Positions 47,523 through 58,573 are shown, numbered from the stretch's first letter. The stretch: 64,000 nucleotides of DNA from Panulirus ornatus (GCF_036320965.1 NC_092228.1:20052503-20116502); one strand, 5' to 3'. Notes: generated by a model not told the origin, from the sequence alone. Program-made: numbers and translations.

Positions 47523-48898
47523 GTCAATTATATGGGAGGGTATTGATTTAGAGGGTGAAGGCATGTACAGAGCATCAGATTGGGGAAGAGCAGTGTGGTT
47601 TCAGAAGTGGTAGAGTATGTGTGGATCAGGTGTTTGCTTTGAAGAATGTATGTGAGAAATAATTAGAAGAGCAAATGGATTTGTATGTAGCATTTATGGA
47701 TCTGGAGAAGGCATATGATAGAGTTGATAGAGATGCTCTGTGGAAGGTATTAAGAATATATGGCGTGGGAGGCAAGTTGTTAGAAGCAGTGAAAAGTTTT
47801 TATCGAGGATGTAAGGCATGTGTACGTGTAGGAAGAGAGGAAAGTGATTGGTTCTCAGTGAATGTAGGTTTGCGGCAGGGGTGTGTGATGTCTCCATGGT
47901 TGTTTGATTTGTTTATGGATGGGGTTGTTAGGGAGGTGAATGCAAGAGTTTTGGAAAGAGGGGCAAGTATGAAGTCTGTTGTGGATGAGAGAGCTTGGGA
48001 AGTGAGTCAGTTGTTGTTCGCTGATGATACAACGCTGGTGGCTGATTCATGTGAGAAACTGCAGAAGCTGGTGACTGAGTTTGGTAAAGTGTGTGAAAGA
48101 AGAAAGTTAAGAGTAAATGTGAATAAGAGCAAGGTAATTAGATACAGTAGGGTTGAGGGTCAAGTCAATTGGGAGGTAAGTTTGAATGGAGAAAAACTGG
48201 AGGAAGTAAAGTGTTTTAGATATCTGGGAGTGGATCTGGCAGCGGATGGAACCATGGAAGCGGAAGTGGACCATAGGGTGGGGGAGGGGGCGAAAATTCT
48301 GGGATCCTTGAAGAATGTGTTGAAGTCGAGAACATTATCTCGGAAAGCAAAAATATGTATGTTTGAAGGAATAGTGGTTCCAACAATGTTGTATGGTTGC
48401 GAGGCGTGGACTATGGATAGAGTTGTGCGCAGGAGGATGGATGTGCTGGAAATGAGATGTTTGAGGACAATGTGTGGTGTGAGGTGGTTTGATCGAGTAA
48501 GTAACGTAAGGGTAAGAGAGATGTGTGGAAATAAAAAGAGCGTGGTTGAGAGAGCAGAAGAGGGTGTTTTGAAATGGTTTGGTCACATGGAGAGAATGAG
48601 TGAGGAAAGATTGACCAAGAGGATATATGTGTTGGAGGTGGAGGGAACGAGGAGAAGAGGGAGACCAAATTGGAGGTGGAAAGATGGAGTGAAAGAGATT
48701 TTGTGTGATCGGGGCCTGAACATGCAGGAGGGTGAAAGGAGGGCAAAGAATAGAATGAATTGGAGCGATGTGGTATACCGGGGTTGACGTGCTGTCATTG
48801 GATTGAATCAAGGCATGTGTATGGGGGTTGGTTGGGCCATTTCTTTCGTCTGTTTCCTTGCGCTACCTCGCAAACGCGGGAGACAGCAAAAAAAAATA
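47523..48898 (+). mobile_element. LINE-A copy 12, short 3' UTR
   Basis: Plus strand from AATTATATGGGAGGGTATTG to a 3' UTR of about 100 bases, where ATTGAATCAAGGCATGTG jumps straight to TATGGGGGTTGGTTGGGCC. The same short form is found in copies 15 (57,541-57,645) and 18 (62,117-62,240). It is followed by a (TG)n tract. Confidence 0.9.
47675..48787 (+). pseudogene. LINE-A reverse transcriptase, longest clean reading (370 codons)
   Basis: An uninterrupted frame from MDLYVAFMDLEKAYDRVDRD (motif A) through [20 protein letters not shown] (motif B), LLFADDTTLVADS (motif C at residues 113-125, both aspartates at 117-118), LRVNVNKSKVIRYSRVEG and RYLGVDLAADGTMEAEV, to the C-terminal GRPNWRWKDGVKEILCDRG and VVYRG stop. 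Just upstream the frame is cut by TAA in GAGAAATAATTAGAAG (consensus TACTTAGAAAAG). With the endonuclease, linker and first RT motifs missing, it is a truncated relic, though a young one. Confidence 0.9.
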
Positions 48899-48900
48899 TA

Positions 48901-48925
48901 ATGTGTGTGTGTGTGTGTGTGTGTG
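48901..48925. repeat. (TG)n microsatellite
   Basis: TG run between copy 12 and the next, older LINE-A fragment. Confidence 0.9.
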
Positions 48926-49455
48926 GGAAATTATATCGGAGGGTATTGATTGAGAGGGTAGAGGCATGTACTGCGCAGCAGATTGGAGAAGAGCAGTGTG
49001 GTTTCAGAAGTGTTAGTGGATGTGTGGATCTGGTGTTTGCTTTTAAGAATGTATTTGAGAAACACTTAGAAAAACAGATTGCTTATTATGTAGCATTTAT
49101 GGATCTGGAGAAGGCATATGATAGGGTTGATAGAGATGCTTTGTGGAAGGTATTAAGAGTATATGGTGTGGGAGGTAAGTTTCTAGAAGCAGTGGAAAGT
49201 TTTTATCAGTGATGTAAGGCATGTGCATGAGTAGGAAGAGAGGTAAGTGATTGGTGCCCATTGAATGTAGGTTTGCAGCAGGGGTGCTTGATGTCTCCAT
49301 TGTTATTTCTTTATGGATGGGGTGGTTGATGAGGTGAATGTAAGAATTTTGGAGATAGGGGCAAGTATGCTGTTTGTTGTTGATGACAGGGCTTAGGAAG
49401 CGAGTCGGTTGTTGTTCACATGTGATGCAGCGCTTGTTGCTGATTCAGGTGAGAA
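48926..49455 (+). mobile_element. LINE-A fragment, old, plus strand
   Basis: Starts GGAAATTATATCGGAGGGTA. Readings are [20 protein letters not shown] and FMDLEKAYDRVDRD, then a TGA after ESFYQ at 49,210 and a degraded motif B and C. It stops at GATTCAGGTGAGAAACT (49,455), where sequence of opposite orientation begins. Confidence 0.82.
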
Positions 49456-50106
49456 ACTTTCTTCTTTCACTCACTTTACCAAAATTAGTCTCCAGCTTTG
49501 CAGTTTCTCACATGAATCAGCCACCAGCTCTGTATCATCAGTGAAAACAACTGACTCACCTCCTAAGCTCTCTCATCCACAACAGACTGCATACTTGCCC
49601 CTCTTTCCAAAACTCTTGCATTCACCTCCCTAACAACCCCATCCATAAACAAATTAAACAATCATGGAGACATCACACACCCCTGTCGCAAACCTACATT
49701 CACTGAGAACCAATCACTTTCCTCTCTTCCTACATGTACACATGCCTTACATCCTCGATAAAAACTTTTCACTGCTTCTAACAACTTGCCTCCCACACCA
49801 TAAATTCTTAATACCTTCCACAGAGCATCTCTGTCAACTCTTATCATATGCCTTCTCCAGATCCATAAATGCTACATACAAATCCATTTGCTTTTCTAAG
49901 TATTTCTCACATACATTCTTCAAAGCAAACACCTGAGCCACACATCCTCTACCACTTCTGAAACCACACTGCTCTTCCCCAATCTGATGCTCTGTACATG
50001 CCTTCAGTCTCTCAATCAACACCCTCTCATATAATTTCCCAGGAATACTCAACAAACTTATACCTCTTTAATTTGAGCACTCACTTTTATCCCTATTGCC
50101 TTTGTA
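49456..50106 (-). mobile_element. LINE-A fragment, minus strand
   Basis: Begins TTCTTCTTTCACTCACTTTA (the RRK segment read backwards) and extends to GKLYERVLIERLKACTEHQI and LYKGN. It includes an intact [10 protein letters not shown] and FMDLEKAYDKS with a frameshift between. It has neither 3' UTR nor 5' end. The adjoining plus-strand fragment is clearly more diverged, so this is not a simple fold-back of one copy. Confidence 0.82.
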
Positions 50107-51190
50107 CATGTATTTATATGTATTTACATATATATTATGTTGACTACAGTTGTTAGTGAAAACATTTATGAAGGTGAAATTGCAACTCATAGAATTCATA
50201 TAATTTTATTTAATGTGACTTTTGTATACATGCATCACAACGTGTTTTGCGCAGACAATATGCCTGGCTGGCTGGCCTAGGTAATGAGATGTGTTTTACT
50301 ATTTTTCTTATTGTTTCTTGGTAATTCTTTCATTGTTTTTTGATAATTCTTTCATAATGATTTGGTTGATGATAGGATGTGCTTTAAAGTTACATTGAGA
50401 CAAATGAAAGTTCTTTGTATTAGCAATTAAGACAGATTTAGTGATGTTACGGGTAGCATAATCAGAGGAGGGGTATAATGTTACTTAGTTGTTAAGGTCT
50501 ACAGAGTGATCTTTTTCATGACAGTTTTTAGCAATCACATTTTTGTTGTCATCCTGGCTAACATATACATCTTTAAGGGTAATATAAATTAGGGAATAGC
50601 ATTTACTTGGCAGGAACCTGAATATTGTAGCAAAAAGCCTTTGTGAACTTTACATTGGAGAAGGAATGTGTGTATCTCTAGCCTCAAATATTGAGGGAAG
50701 GTTAAGAAAGAGCAAGTAATGGGTCATTAAAAGATGTCAAAAAGCTAAGGAGCTTTGAGGTGTGCTTTAGCAAAGATATAGGCAGAACTGTAGTCAGCCA
50801 GCATTTGTGAGGTTGAAAAAAGCAAGGAACAAGTATAGTGGGATGAGAAAAGAGGAGTAAGATAGATTATACTAGTATGGACAAATCCATAAATTCATCA
50901 GGGTTATCATCTGTTAAAGAGCTGCTAATTAGGCATACTGATTCAGAGGGAAGAGTGTAGAGGATGGTGTAAGGATATGTAAAGTGCTTAATGAATTGTT
51001 CAGAATTTTTTTTTTTTTTTTTGAGTAGAAAACACCATCAGCCATGTAATCGATGAGATGGAATAGGGAGGAGGTCGTTGAAAGCTTTGAGGTGTTTATA
51101 AAAAACATTAAAGTATTAAAGCATAAAAGGTTTTGACCACTGTGAAATTCCACATGCAAGATTTTTGCAGATACCTATGTAGATGTATCT
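50107..51190. other. No gene recognised
   Basis: AT-rich single-copy sequence with a poly-T tract at 51,006-51,022. No transposon end or coding similarity is seen. Confidence 0.4.
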
Positions 51191-51194
51191 CTTG

Positions 51195-52480
51195 AAATAC
51201 TGTTCAAGATGATGCTGGAGAAAGGTAAAGTGGCAAGAGATTGAAAACGGCAGCTGTTAGGAAAAGAGTCTGGGGAAACTGCTTTGAGCTACAAACTGGT
51301 TGCCTTGATGATTTTGGTATGTGAGGTACTGGAAAAGATAGTCAGAGAGCAAATGAATGACTTATTGCTTAGGATTTCTACAAGAGAGTGGGTTCAGTAT
51401 TGGACAAAAGAGAGAGTTGGACTGGTAGAAAGAATTTGACTGAGTATGACATGGGAGGCTGATGTAGGAAGCTGGATCACCAGGAAGGAATGAGTGGGAC
51501 TCCTTTGATGGACTGAGTTTTATCTGTGTGAAGGGGAACAGAGGACTCATATCAAAGGAGTCCTTTTAAAGTGGGTTTAGGTCACCATGAGAATGCTGTA
51601 GTGTTCTGTTATAGGACCATTAGTCATCTTGACTTTTGTGAATGACTTACCAGAAGGTATTGACTAGTACCTGAATGTGTTTGCAGGTGATACAAAGGTG
51701 ATGAGAGAATTGAAAAGCTTGGAAGATTGCATCAAAATACAAAGAAACCTTGGCAGACTTTGGAGATGATCTGATACATGGTTGATAAAGTTCAGTATAA
51801 GCAGATGTTAAGTAAGGAGGATGAGTCATAGTGAAAAAAGTCCTTGATATAAATGTCACATAGCAGGAAAAGAGCTGCAGGAGTCTGTTGACAGACATGG
51901 AAGTAGACATGTCTCCAACATGCTGCCAGTCATAACTAAGATTTGGGGGGAAATAGTTAAGGAGATGAACAGTCTCTAGCAACTAGAATTGCAGATAACG
52001 AGATATTCAACAAGCTGTTCGCATCATGCATAAGGCCAAAATTAGAATGTGCTTCTCAAGGTTGGTTACTGCACCTAAAAAGAAGCAAGAGAAAGAGCTA
52101 AACCTATTCAGGTTGGGGCTAATACCTTCTGGCAAATCATTTGGAAAATCATTAACCTCAATCAAGATGAGTAAAGGTCACAGAACAGAACTCTGTGACA
52201 ATTTTGTGTACCCCTCAACCCATTTTGAGAAGGACTAGAGTAGAGCAACAAATATGGTACCAGAAGTAAGTGAGCCAAGAAACAAAGAACTTTGGCCCTT
52301 GATTCTCCCACCATGGAAGAGAGAAGAGTGAGGGATGGCTGGCCACATATATGTTTTTAAGACAGACAGATGACTTTGAGAGTGAACAGTACATTGAGAG
52401 ATGTAAGGATAGAACAACCAAAAGATTCAACGTGTGATTAAGCAAGTGACTTGGTAAAATTATACTAAAGAGTAGTGAAT
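51195..52480 (+). pseudogene. CR1-like LINE reverse transcriptase fossil
   Basis: Heavily mutated plus-strand reading of a different LINE. Recognisable blocks are LVALMILVCEVLEKIVREQM (51,299-51,355), VIGPLVILTFVNDLPEGID (51,615-51,665), the motif C remnant VFAGDTKVMRELKSLEDCIK (51,677 on; FADD has become FAGD) and a C-terminal SRATNMVPEVSE (52,240-52,280), close to CR1/jockey-type proteins. Many stops, and an inserted segment near 52,060-52,200. Its decay is far greater than that of LINE-A, so it is much older. Confidence 0.75.
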
Positions 52481-53008
52481 GAATGGAGTAAACCAAAGGA
52501 GGATGTGGTTATGGTACAGTGTACAGAAATATAAAAGATTGTACAGTAGTAGATAATGGTTAAGAAATGGGGTGCCATGAGTGTAAAGCTCCTTTCCCAT
52601 ACACTACAAGTAATTGATAAGGTAACAATGTGCATTTTAGTTGCAAAAAAAAACGTCAGTGTGTGTAAAGTTTGCATCTCACCCTTTTCCTAAGGGATAA
52701 GCAAACTTAGGTATGGTTACTCATTAGGTAGAATTACTGCCTGCCGTGATATCATTTTGTTCCACATGACTTTACATTGGGAAGAGGCAACAAATGTCAG
52801 TCGGCTGCAAATGATCTGCAGGAATGTTTGATAAATATGTTGTCATATACTTTCCTTTTAATTGCCTATTACATTTCAAAAGTATGCTGTGGTCATGGTA
52901 CAATAACAGTATTGTTGTCTGTGAAAGACAAATATTAGATGGGTTAATTCTCTCCAGATGAAATATTTGAGTGAGTTAACCAGGCCTGAAAGTCTGAATG
53001 GTGACAGG
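52481..53008. other. No gene recognised
   Basis: Unique AT-rich sequence between the CR1-like fossil and the tandem duplication at 53,009. Confidence 0.4.
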
Positions 53009-53242
53009 TATGAGAATGACTAATACAATATCAGAATTCATTTATTTGTGATGTCAAACAGAAATTTCAGGTATGAATTTATTCATCCATAACAAAGTTA
53101 GCTTTAATCATTTTTCAAAGCACTCTAGGATATGAGAATGACTAATACAATATCAGAATTCAGTTATTTGTGATGTCAAACAGAAATTTCAGGTAGAAAT
53201 TTATTCATCCCTAACAAAGTTAGCTTTAATCATTTTTCAAAG
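53009..53242. repeat. 122-bp tandem duplication
   Basis: The segment starting TATGAGAATGACTAATACAA at 53,009 is repeated at 53,131 with only a few substitutions and small indels. The second copy is truncated after TTTTTCAAAG. Confidence 0.9.
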
Positions 53243-53810
53243 CCCTGTACTGTTGATGTTCATAGTTTGCCAGATTCATTCACCAGCAGTTGTTTTATTT
53301 TTTTCTGAAATCCTTTTGGTATTTTTGGAGAACATATTCACATAAAGAAGAGGGTATTCAGATACATTGTACCTGTGAGCAAAAATTTGCATAGAAATAA
53401 GTTTAAACCCGTGGATCAACGTACTGTAATTTGATAGGGTTGTTCAACACTCTACTGTTGATGTTAAGGAATTTGAATTTTGCAGGTTAGGAATTAATTT
53501 GCTGTTTTGAGAATACCCTTGATATAGCAATATGCATCAGAAGCTTTACAGTAAGAATTCCCTTTGAGGACATAATAAAGAAATATAACTAGATGTTTGG
53601 AAATAAGACTCCAAATATTATAAGGAGGAAAATTAAAAGGTATTGATAAACGAAGCTGTTTTGTAAGGGAAGTATACACTATTCCTTTCCCCTTGAATTG
53701 TGGGCACATACTGGTTTTTGCATAGTAGTTTGCTTCTTGCACTTCAGTTTTGGAGATAAGAAAGAAAAAAAGGTACTGATACATTTAAGAACTTATATTT
53801 TTTCTCATTA
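53243..53810. other. Intron-like sequence upstream of the BTB exon
   Basis: AT-rich, without coding similarity. It ends in the polypyrimidine stretch TATATTTTTTCTCATTAG, a good 3' splice site with its AG at 53,809-53,810. Confidence 0.5.
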
Positions 53811-54038
53811 GGGCTTGGTGGTCCAGGTGCGCGGGAGCCGTGGGACGGAAGGATTATGGCTGAACAGCAGTTCTGCCTACGGTGGAACAACTTCCAGGCC
53901 AATATTGTATCATCATTTGAAGCTCTTCTAGATCGAGAAGAATTTGTAGATGTCACACTCACAGCGGAGGGAAAATCTTTGAAAGCACACAGGGTACTCT
54001 TATCAGCATGCAGCCCTTACTTCAGAGACCTATTCCGG
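53811..54038 (+). CDS. BTB/POZ protein (lola/ttk type), first coding exon
   Basis: Exon begins after TTCTCATTAG. About 45 bases of GC-rich 5' UTR precede ATG at 53,856 (GGATTATGG). The 61 residues read [20 protein letters not shown], then [20 protein letters not shown] and [12 protein letters not shown], the signature N-half of BTB domains in arthropod longitudinals lacking, tramtrack, broad and bric-a-brac proteins. The BTB domain mediates dimerisation of nuclear transcription factors. The exon ends CGG|GTGAGC after codon 61 (phase 0). An upstream noncoding exon is required by the acceptor and is not located with confidence. The family is sure, the exact orthologue is not. Confidence 0.93.
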
Positions 54039-54273
54039 GTGAGCTGTGGACACTTATTTGATGTAATGTTATATTTGAAATGAATATTTACTGCAAGACA
54101 GAAGTTGGTATGATATAAGTGTTGTGCTGTGTATGTTTCATTCACCAGTAACAGGATTTTTTTTTTCTAAAGTAATGAATGGTTTTAGTTCAGGGACATG
54201 TAAACAATATTATTGGTATTTCTTTCCCTTAATGTTTTGATGTAGCAATGCTCATTTTGAAATTGATTTTCAG

Positions 54274-54468
54274 GATATTCCCGCTCATCAACATCCAGTC
54301 ATAGTGTTGCGTGATACAAGTTTTTTAGAGTTAAAATCCCTATTGAGCTTCATATACCATGGAGAAGTTAATGTATCTCAAGAAAGATTGGGACTCCTTC
54401 TCAAAACAGCTGAGGCACTAAGAATTAAAGGACTTGCTCAAGACAAGAGAACTAGTGATAGTGAACAG
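54274..54468 (+). CDS. BTB/POZ protein, second coding exon
   Basis: After a 235-base intron (GTGAGC to TTTTCAG) the frame continues for 65 codons: DIPAHQHPVIVLRDTSFLEL, SLLSFIYHGEVNVSQERLG and LLLKTAEALRIKGLAQ, then DKRTSDSEQ. This completes the BTB domain (QHPVI and FIYHGEVNV are conserved). The exon ends AACAG|GTAAGC in phase 0. Later exons, where such genes usually encode zinc fingers, HTH-psq or linker regions, are not found before 64,000, so the downstream intron is probably long. A 47-base tandem duplication repeats this donor at 54,515. Confidence 0.93.
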
Positions 54469-54555
54469 GTAAGCTGTATGCTTGTATGTAATTGTAGCCA
54501 GGTAACAGTGAACAGGTGAGTTGTGTGTGTGTGTGTAATTGTAGCCAGGAGTTAC
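54461..54555 (+). promoter_or_regulatory. Tandemly duplicated 5' splice site
   Basis: GTGAACAG|GTAAGC at 54,461 and GTGAACAG|GTGAGT at 54,508 start two 47-base copies that both contain GTAATTGTAGCCAGG. Splicing at the second donor would add 47 bases and shift the frame. With either reading-through or that donor, the frame reads VSCMLVCNCSQVTVNR to a TGA at 54,517-54,519. Confidence 0.7.
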
Positions 54556-54814
54556 CAGCCTGCACCTGCAAGTGGTTACACTGCAAATGAGAAGTCTACT
54601 TTGGCAAGTGTGCATCACTGATAGTAAATAGATGGAAGTACAGTCTTGTTATGACCTTCTTGTTCCTTAGGAGTTCCAACATTTCCCTACTCTGCAGGAC
54701 TCCATAAAAGGGGCCAAAGGATTGTATGATAAGTGCAGCCATCCTGCAACCATACTTTTATGAGTTGTGTTTCTGCCCACATTTAAAGTTGAAGGTATGC
54801 TTTTTCAATATGTA
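54556..54814. other. Intron-like, possible exon not supported
   Basis: CCTACTCTGCAG at about 54,687-54,698 is an acceptor-like site, but the sequence after it has no clear donor or domain content, so no exon is called. Confidence 0.35.
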
Positions 54815-56097
54815 AAGAATATATAGTGTGGGAGGCAAGTTGTTAGAAGCAACGTGGGACACAAATTGTTAGAAGTAAAGTTTTTATTGAGGATGTAAGT
54901 CATGTGTATGAGTTGAAAGAGAGGAAAGTGATTGGTTCTCAGTGAATGTTGGTTTGCGGCAGGGGTGCGTGATGTCTCCATGGTTGTTTAATTTTTTTAT
55001 GGATGGGGTTGTTAGGGAGGTGAATGCAAGAGTTTTGGAAAGAGGGACAAGTATGAGGGAGCTTGGGAAGTGAAGTCATTTGTTGTTCGCTGAGGATACA
55101 GTACTGGTGGCTGATTCGGGTGAGAAATTGCAGAAGTTGGTGACTGAGTTTGGTAAAATGTGTGAAAGAAGAAAGCTAAGAGTAAATGTGAATAAGAGCA
55201 AGGTTATTAGGTACAGTATGGTTGAGGGACAAATCAATTGGGAGGTAAGTTTGAATGGAGAAAAACTGGAGGAAGTGAAGTGTATTAGGTAACTGAGAGT
55301 GGATTTGGCAGTGGATGGAACCATGGAAGCGGAAGTGAATCATAGGGTGGGGAAGGGGACGAAAGTTCTGGGAGCGTTAAAAAATGTATGGAAGTCAAGA
55401 AAGCAAAAATGGATATGTTTGAAGGAATAGTGGTTCCAACAATATTATATGGTGGCGAGGCGTGGGCTATAGATAGAGTTGTGTGAAGGAGGGTGGATGT
55501 GCTGGAAATGAGATGTTTTAGGAGAGTATGTGGTGTGAGGTGGTTTGATCTAGTATGTAATGAAAGGGTAAGAGAGATGTGTGGTGATAAAAAGAGTGTG
55601 GTTGAGAGAGCAGAAGAGGGTGTTTTGAAATGTTTGGTCACATGGAGAGAATGAGTGAGGAAAGATTGACAAAGAGGATATATGTGTCAGAGGTGGAGGG
55701 AATGAGAAGTGGGAGACCAGATTGGAGGTGGAAGGATGGAGTGAAAAGGATTTTGAGTGATTGGGGCCTGAACATGCAGGAGGGTGTAAGGTGTGCAAGG
55801 AATAGAGTGAATTGGAACGATGTGGTATACCTGGGTCGACGTGCTGCCAATGGGTTGAACCAGGGCATGTGAAGCGTCTGGGGTAAACCATGGAAAGTTT
55901 TGTGGGGCCTGGAAGTGGAAAGGTAGCTGTGGTTTCGGTGCATTATCCATGACAGGTAGAGACTGAGTGTGAACGAATGTGGCCTTTGTTGTCTTTTCCT
56001 AGCGCTACCTCGCGCACATGCGGGGGAGGGGGTTGTCATTTCATGTGTGGCGGGATGGCGATGGGAATAAATAAGGGCAGACTATGAATTATGTATA

Positions 56098-56100
<3 letters not shown>
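54815..56100 (+). mobile_element. LINE-A copy 14, diverged
   Basis: Starts in AAGAATATATAGTGTGGGAG and contains a small local duplication of the GGCAAGTTGTTAGAAG segment. [20 protein letters not shown] is readable. Motif C reads LLFAEDTVLVADS (D to E). A stop replaces RYLGVDL at 55,291. Shifts occur at 55,390 and 55,630. Open C-terminus to 55,872 and a long 3' UTR to about 56,095, which leads into GTGTGTATATA repeats. It lies in the intron after BTB exon 2 if the gene extends rightward. Confidence 0.85.
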
Positions 56101-56155
<55 letters not shown>

Positions 56156-57540
56156 TGACTCATGGTGAGGTGCCTGAGGATTGGCGGAATGCGTGCATAG
56201 TGCCATTGTACAAAGGCAAAGGGGATAAGAGTGAGTGCTCAAATTACAGAGGTATAAGTTTGTTGAGTATTCCTGGCAAATTATATGGGAGGGTATTGGT
56301 TGAGAGGGTGAAGGCATGTACAGAGCATCAGATTGGGGAAGAGCAGTGTGGTTTCAGAAGTGGTAGAGGATGTGTGGATCAGGTGTTTGCTTTGAAGAAT
56401 GTATGTGAGAAATACTTAGAAAAGCAAATGGATTTGTATGTAGCATTTATGGATCTGGAGAAGGCATATGATAGAGTTGATAGAGATGCTCTGTGGAAGG
56501 TATTAAGAATATATGGTGTGGGAGGCAAGTTGTTAGAAGCAGTGAAAAGTTTTTATCGAGGATGTAAGGCATGTGTACGTGTAGGAAGAGAGGAAAGTGA
56601 TTGGTTCTCAGTGAATGTAGGTTTGCGGCAGGGGTGTGTGATGTCTCCATGGTTGTTTAATTTGTTTATGGATGGGGTTGTTAGGGAGGTGAATGCAAGA
56701 GTTTTGGAAAGAGGGGCAAGTATGAAGTCTGTTGGGGATGAGAGAGCTTGGGAAGTGAGTCAGTTGTTTTTCGCTGATGATACAGCGCTGGTGGCTGATT
56801 CATGTGAGAAACTGCAGAAGCTGGTGACTGAGTTTGGTAAAGTGTGTGAAAGAAGAAAGTTAAGAGTAAATGTGAATAAGAGCAAGGTTATTAGGTACAG
56901 TAGGGTTGAGGGTCAATTCAATTGGGAGGTGAGTTTGAATGGAGAAAAACTGGAGGAAGTGAAGTGTTTTAGATATCTGGGAGTGGATCTGGCAGCGGAT
57001 GGAACCATGGAAGCGGAAGTGGATCATAGGGTGGGGGAGGGGGCGAAAATTCTGGGAGCCTTGAAGAATGTGTGGAAGTCGAGAACATTATCTCGGAAAG
57101 CAAAAATGGGTGTGTTTGAAGGAATAGTGGTTCCAACAATGTTGTATGGTTGCGAGGCGTGGACTATGGATAGAGTTGTGCGCAGGAGGATGGATGTGCT
57201 GGAAATGAGATGTTTGAGGACAATGTGTGGTGTGAGGTGGTTTGATCGAGTAAGTAACGTAAGGGTAAGAGAGATGTGTGGACATAAATAGAGCGTGGTT
57301 GAGAGAGCAGAAGAGGGTGGTTTGAAATGGTTTGGTCACATGGAGAGAATGAGTGAGGAAAGATTGACCAAGAGGATATATGTGTCGGAGGTGGAGGGAA
57401 CGAGGAGAAGAGGGAGACCAAATTGGAGGTGGAAAGATGGAGTGAAAAAGATTTTGTGTGATCGGGGCCTGAACATGCAGGAGGGTGAAAGGAGGGCTAA
57501 GAATAGAGTGAATTGGATTGATGTGGTATACCGGGGTTGA
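56101..57540 (+). pseudogene. LINE-A reverse transcriptase, copy 15 (single nonsense codon)
   Basis: Open for 396 codons from within (TA)n: [106 protein letters not shown] (both aspartates) and MYGCEAW-type C-terminal sequence, to REMCGHK. There TAG at 57,289 replaces the AAG of GNKKSVVERA. The frame then stays open from 57,292 to VVYRG at 57,537. Apart from that stop and the missing 5' half it is intact, so it is recent. Confidence 0.9.
56107..56147. repeat. (TA)n microsatellite
   Basis: TA run with GTATGTATG variation at its right end, at the 5' end of copy 15. Confidence 0.9.
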
Positions 57541-57650
57541 CGTGCTGTCAGTGGATTTAATCAAGGCATGTGTATGGGGGTGGGTTGGGCCATTTCTTTC
57601 GTCTGTTTCCTTGCGCTACCTCGTAAATGCGGGAGACCGACAAAAAAAAA
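56148..57650 (+). mobile_element. LINE-A copy 15, short 3' UTR
   Basis: Starts at TGTATGACTCATGGTGAGGT (VCMTHGE) after (TA)n and ends with the short 3' UTR (AATCAAGGCATGTGTATGGG) and CGGGAGACCGACAAAAAAA, then (TA)n. It is the closest relative by eye of the hypermutated copy 18: both share GGGTGTGTTTGAAGG and GGTCAATTCAATTGGGAG. Confidence 0.9.
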
Positions 57651-57651
57651 A

Positions 57652-57653
57652 AA

Positions 57654-57686
<33 letters not shown>

Positions 57687-57687
57687 G
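57652..57687. repeat. (TA)n microsatellite
   Basis: TA run with one G interruption between LINE-A copies 15 and 16. Confidence 0.9.
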
Positions 57688-58552
57688 TGGTTCCAACAAT
57701 GTTGTATGGTTGCGAGGCGTGGGCTATGGATAGAGTTGTGCGCAGGAGGGTGGATGTGCTGGAAATGAGATGTTTGAGGACAATATGTGGTGTGAGGTGG
57801 TTTGATCGAGTTGGTAATTTAAGGGTAAGAGAGATGTCTGGAAATAAAAAGAGCGTGGGTGAGACAGCAGAAGAGGGTGTTTTGAAATGGTTTAGGCACA
57901 TTGAGAGAATGAGTGGGGAAAGATTGACCAAGAGGATATATGTGTCGGAGGTGGAGGGAACGAGAAGTGGGAGACCAAATTGGAGGTGGAAAGATGGAGT
58001 GAAAAAGATTTTGAGTGATTGGGGCCTGAACATGCAGGAGGGTGAAAGGCGGGCAAGGAATAGAGTGAATTGGATCGATGTGGTATACCGGGGTAGACGT
58101 GCTGTCAATGGATTGAATCAGGGCATGTGAAGCGTCTGGGGTAAACCATGGAAAGTTGTGTGGGGCCTGGATGTGGAAAGGGAGCTGTGGTTTCGGGCAT
58201 TATTACATGACAGCTAGAGACTGAGTGTGAACGAATGTGGCCTTTGTTGTCTTTTCCTAGCGCTACCTCGCACACATGAGGGGGGAGGGGGATGTTATTC
58301 CACGTGTGGCGAGGTGGGGATGGGAATGAATAAAGGCAGACAGTGTGAATTGTGTGCATGTGTATATATGTATATGTCTGTGTGTGTATATATATGTGTA
58401 CATTGAGATGTATGGGTATGTATATTTGCGTGTGTGGACGTGTATGTATATACATGTGTATGGGGGTTGGTTAGGCCATTTCTTTCGTGTGTTTCCTTGC
58501 ACTACCTCGCAAACGCAGGAGACAGCGACAAAGCATAATAAATGAAAATAAA
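57688..58552 (+). mobile_element. LINE-A copy 16, C-terminus and long 3' UTR
   Basis: Starts GTGGTTCCAACAATGTTGTA directly after (TA)n. The C-terminal reading VPTMLYGCEAWAMDRVVRRR stays open through KKILSDWGLNMQEGERRARN to about 58,128. A long 3' UTR ends in GACAGCGACAAAGCATAATA, then (TA)n. Confidence 0.9.
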
Positions 58553-58573
58553 ATATATATATATATATATATC
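58553..58573. repeat. (TA)n microsatellite
   Basis: Short TA run between copy 16 and an S element. Confidence 0.9.
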
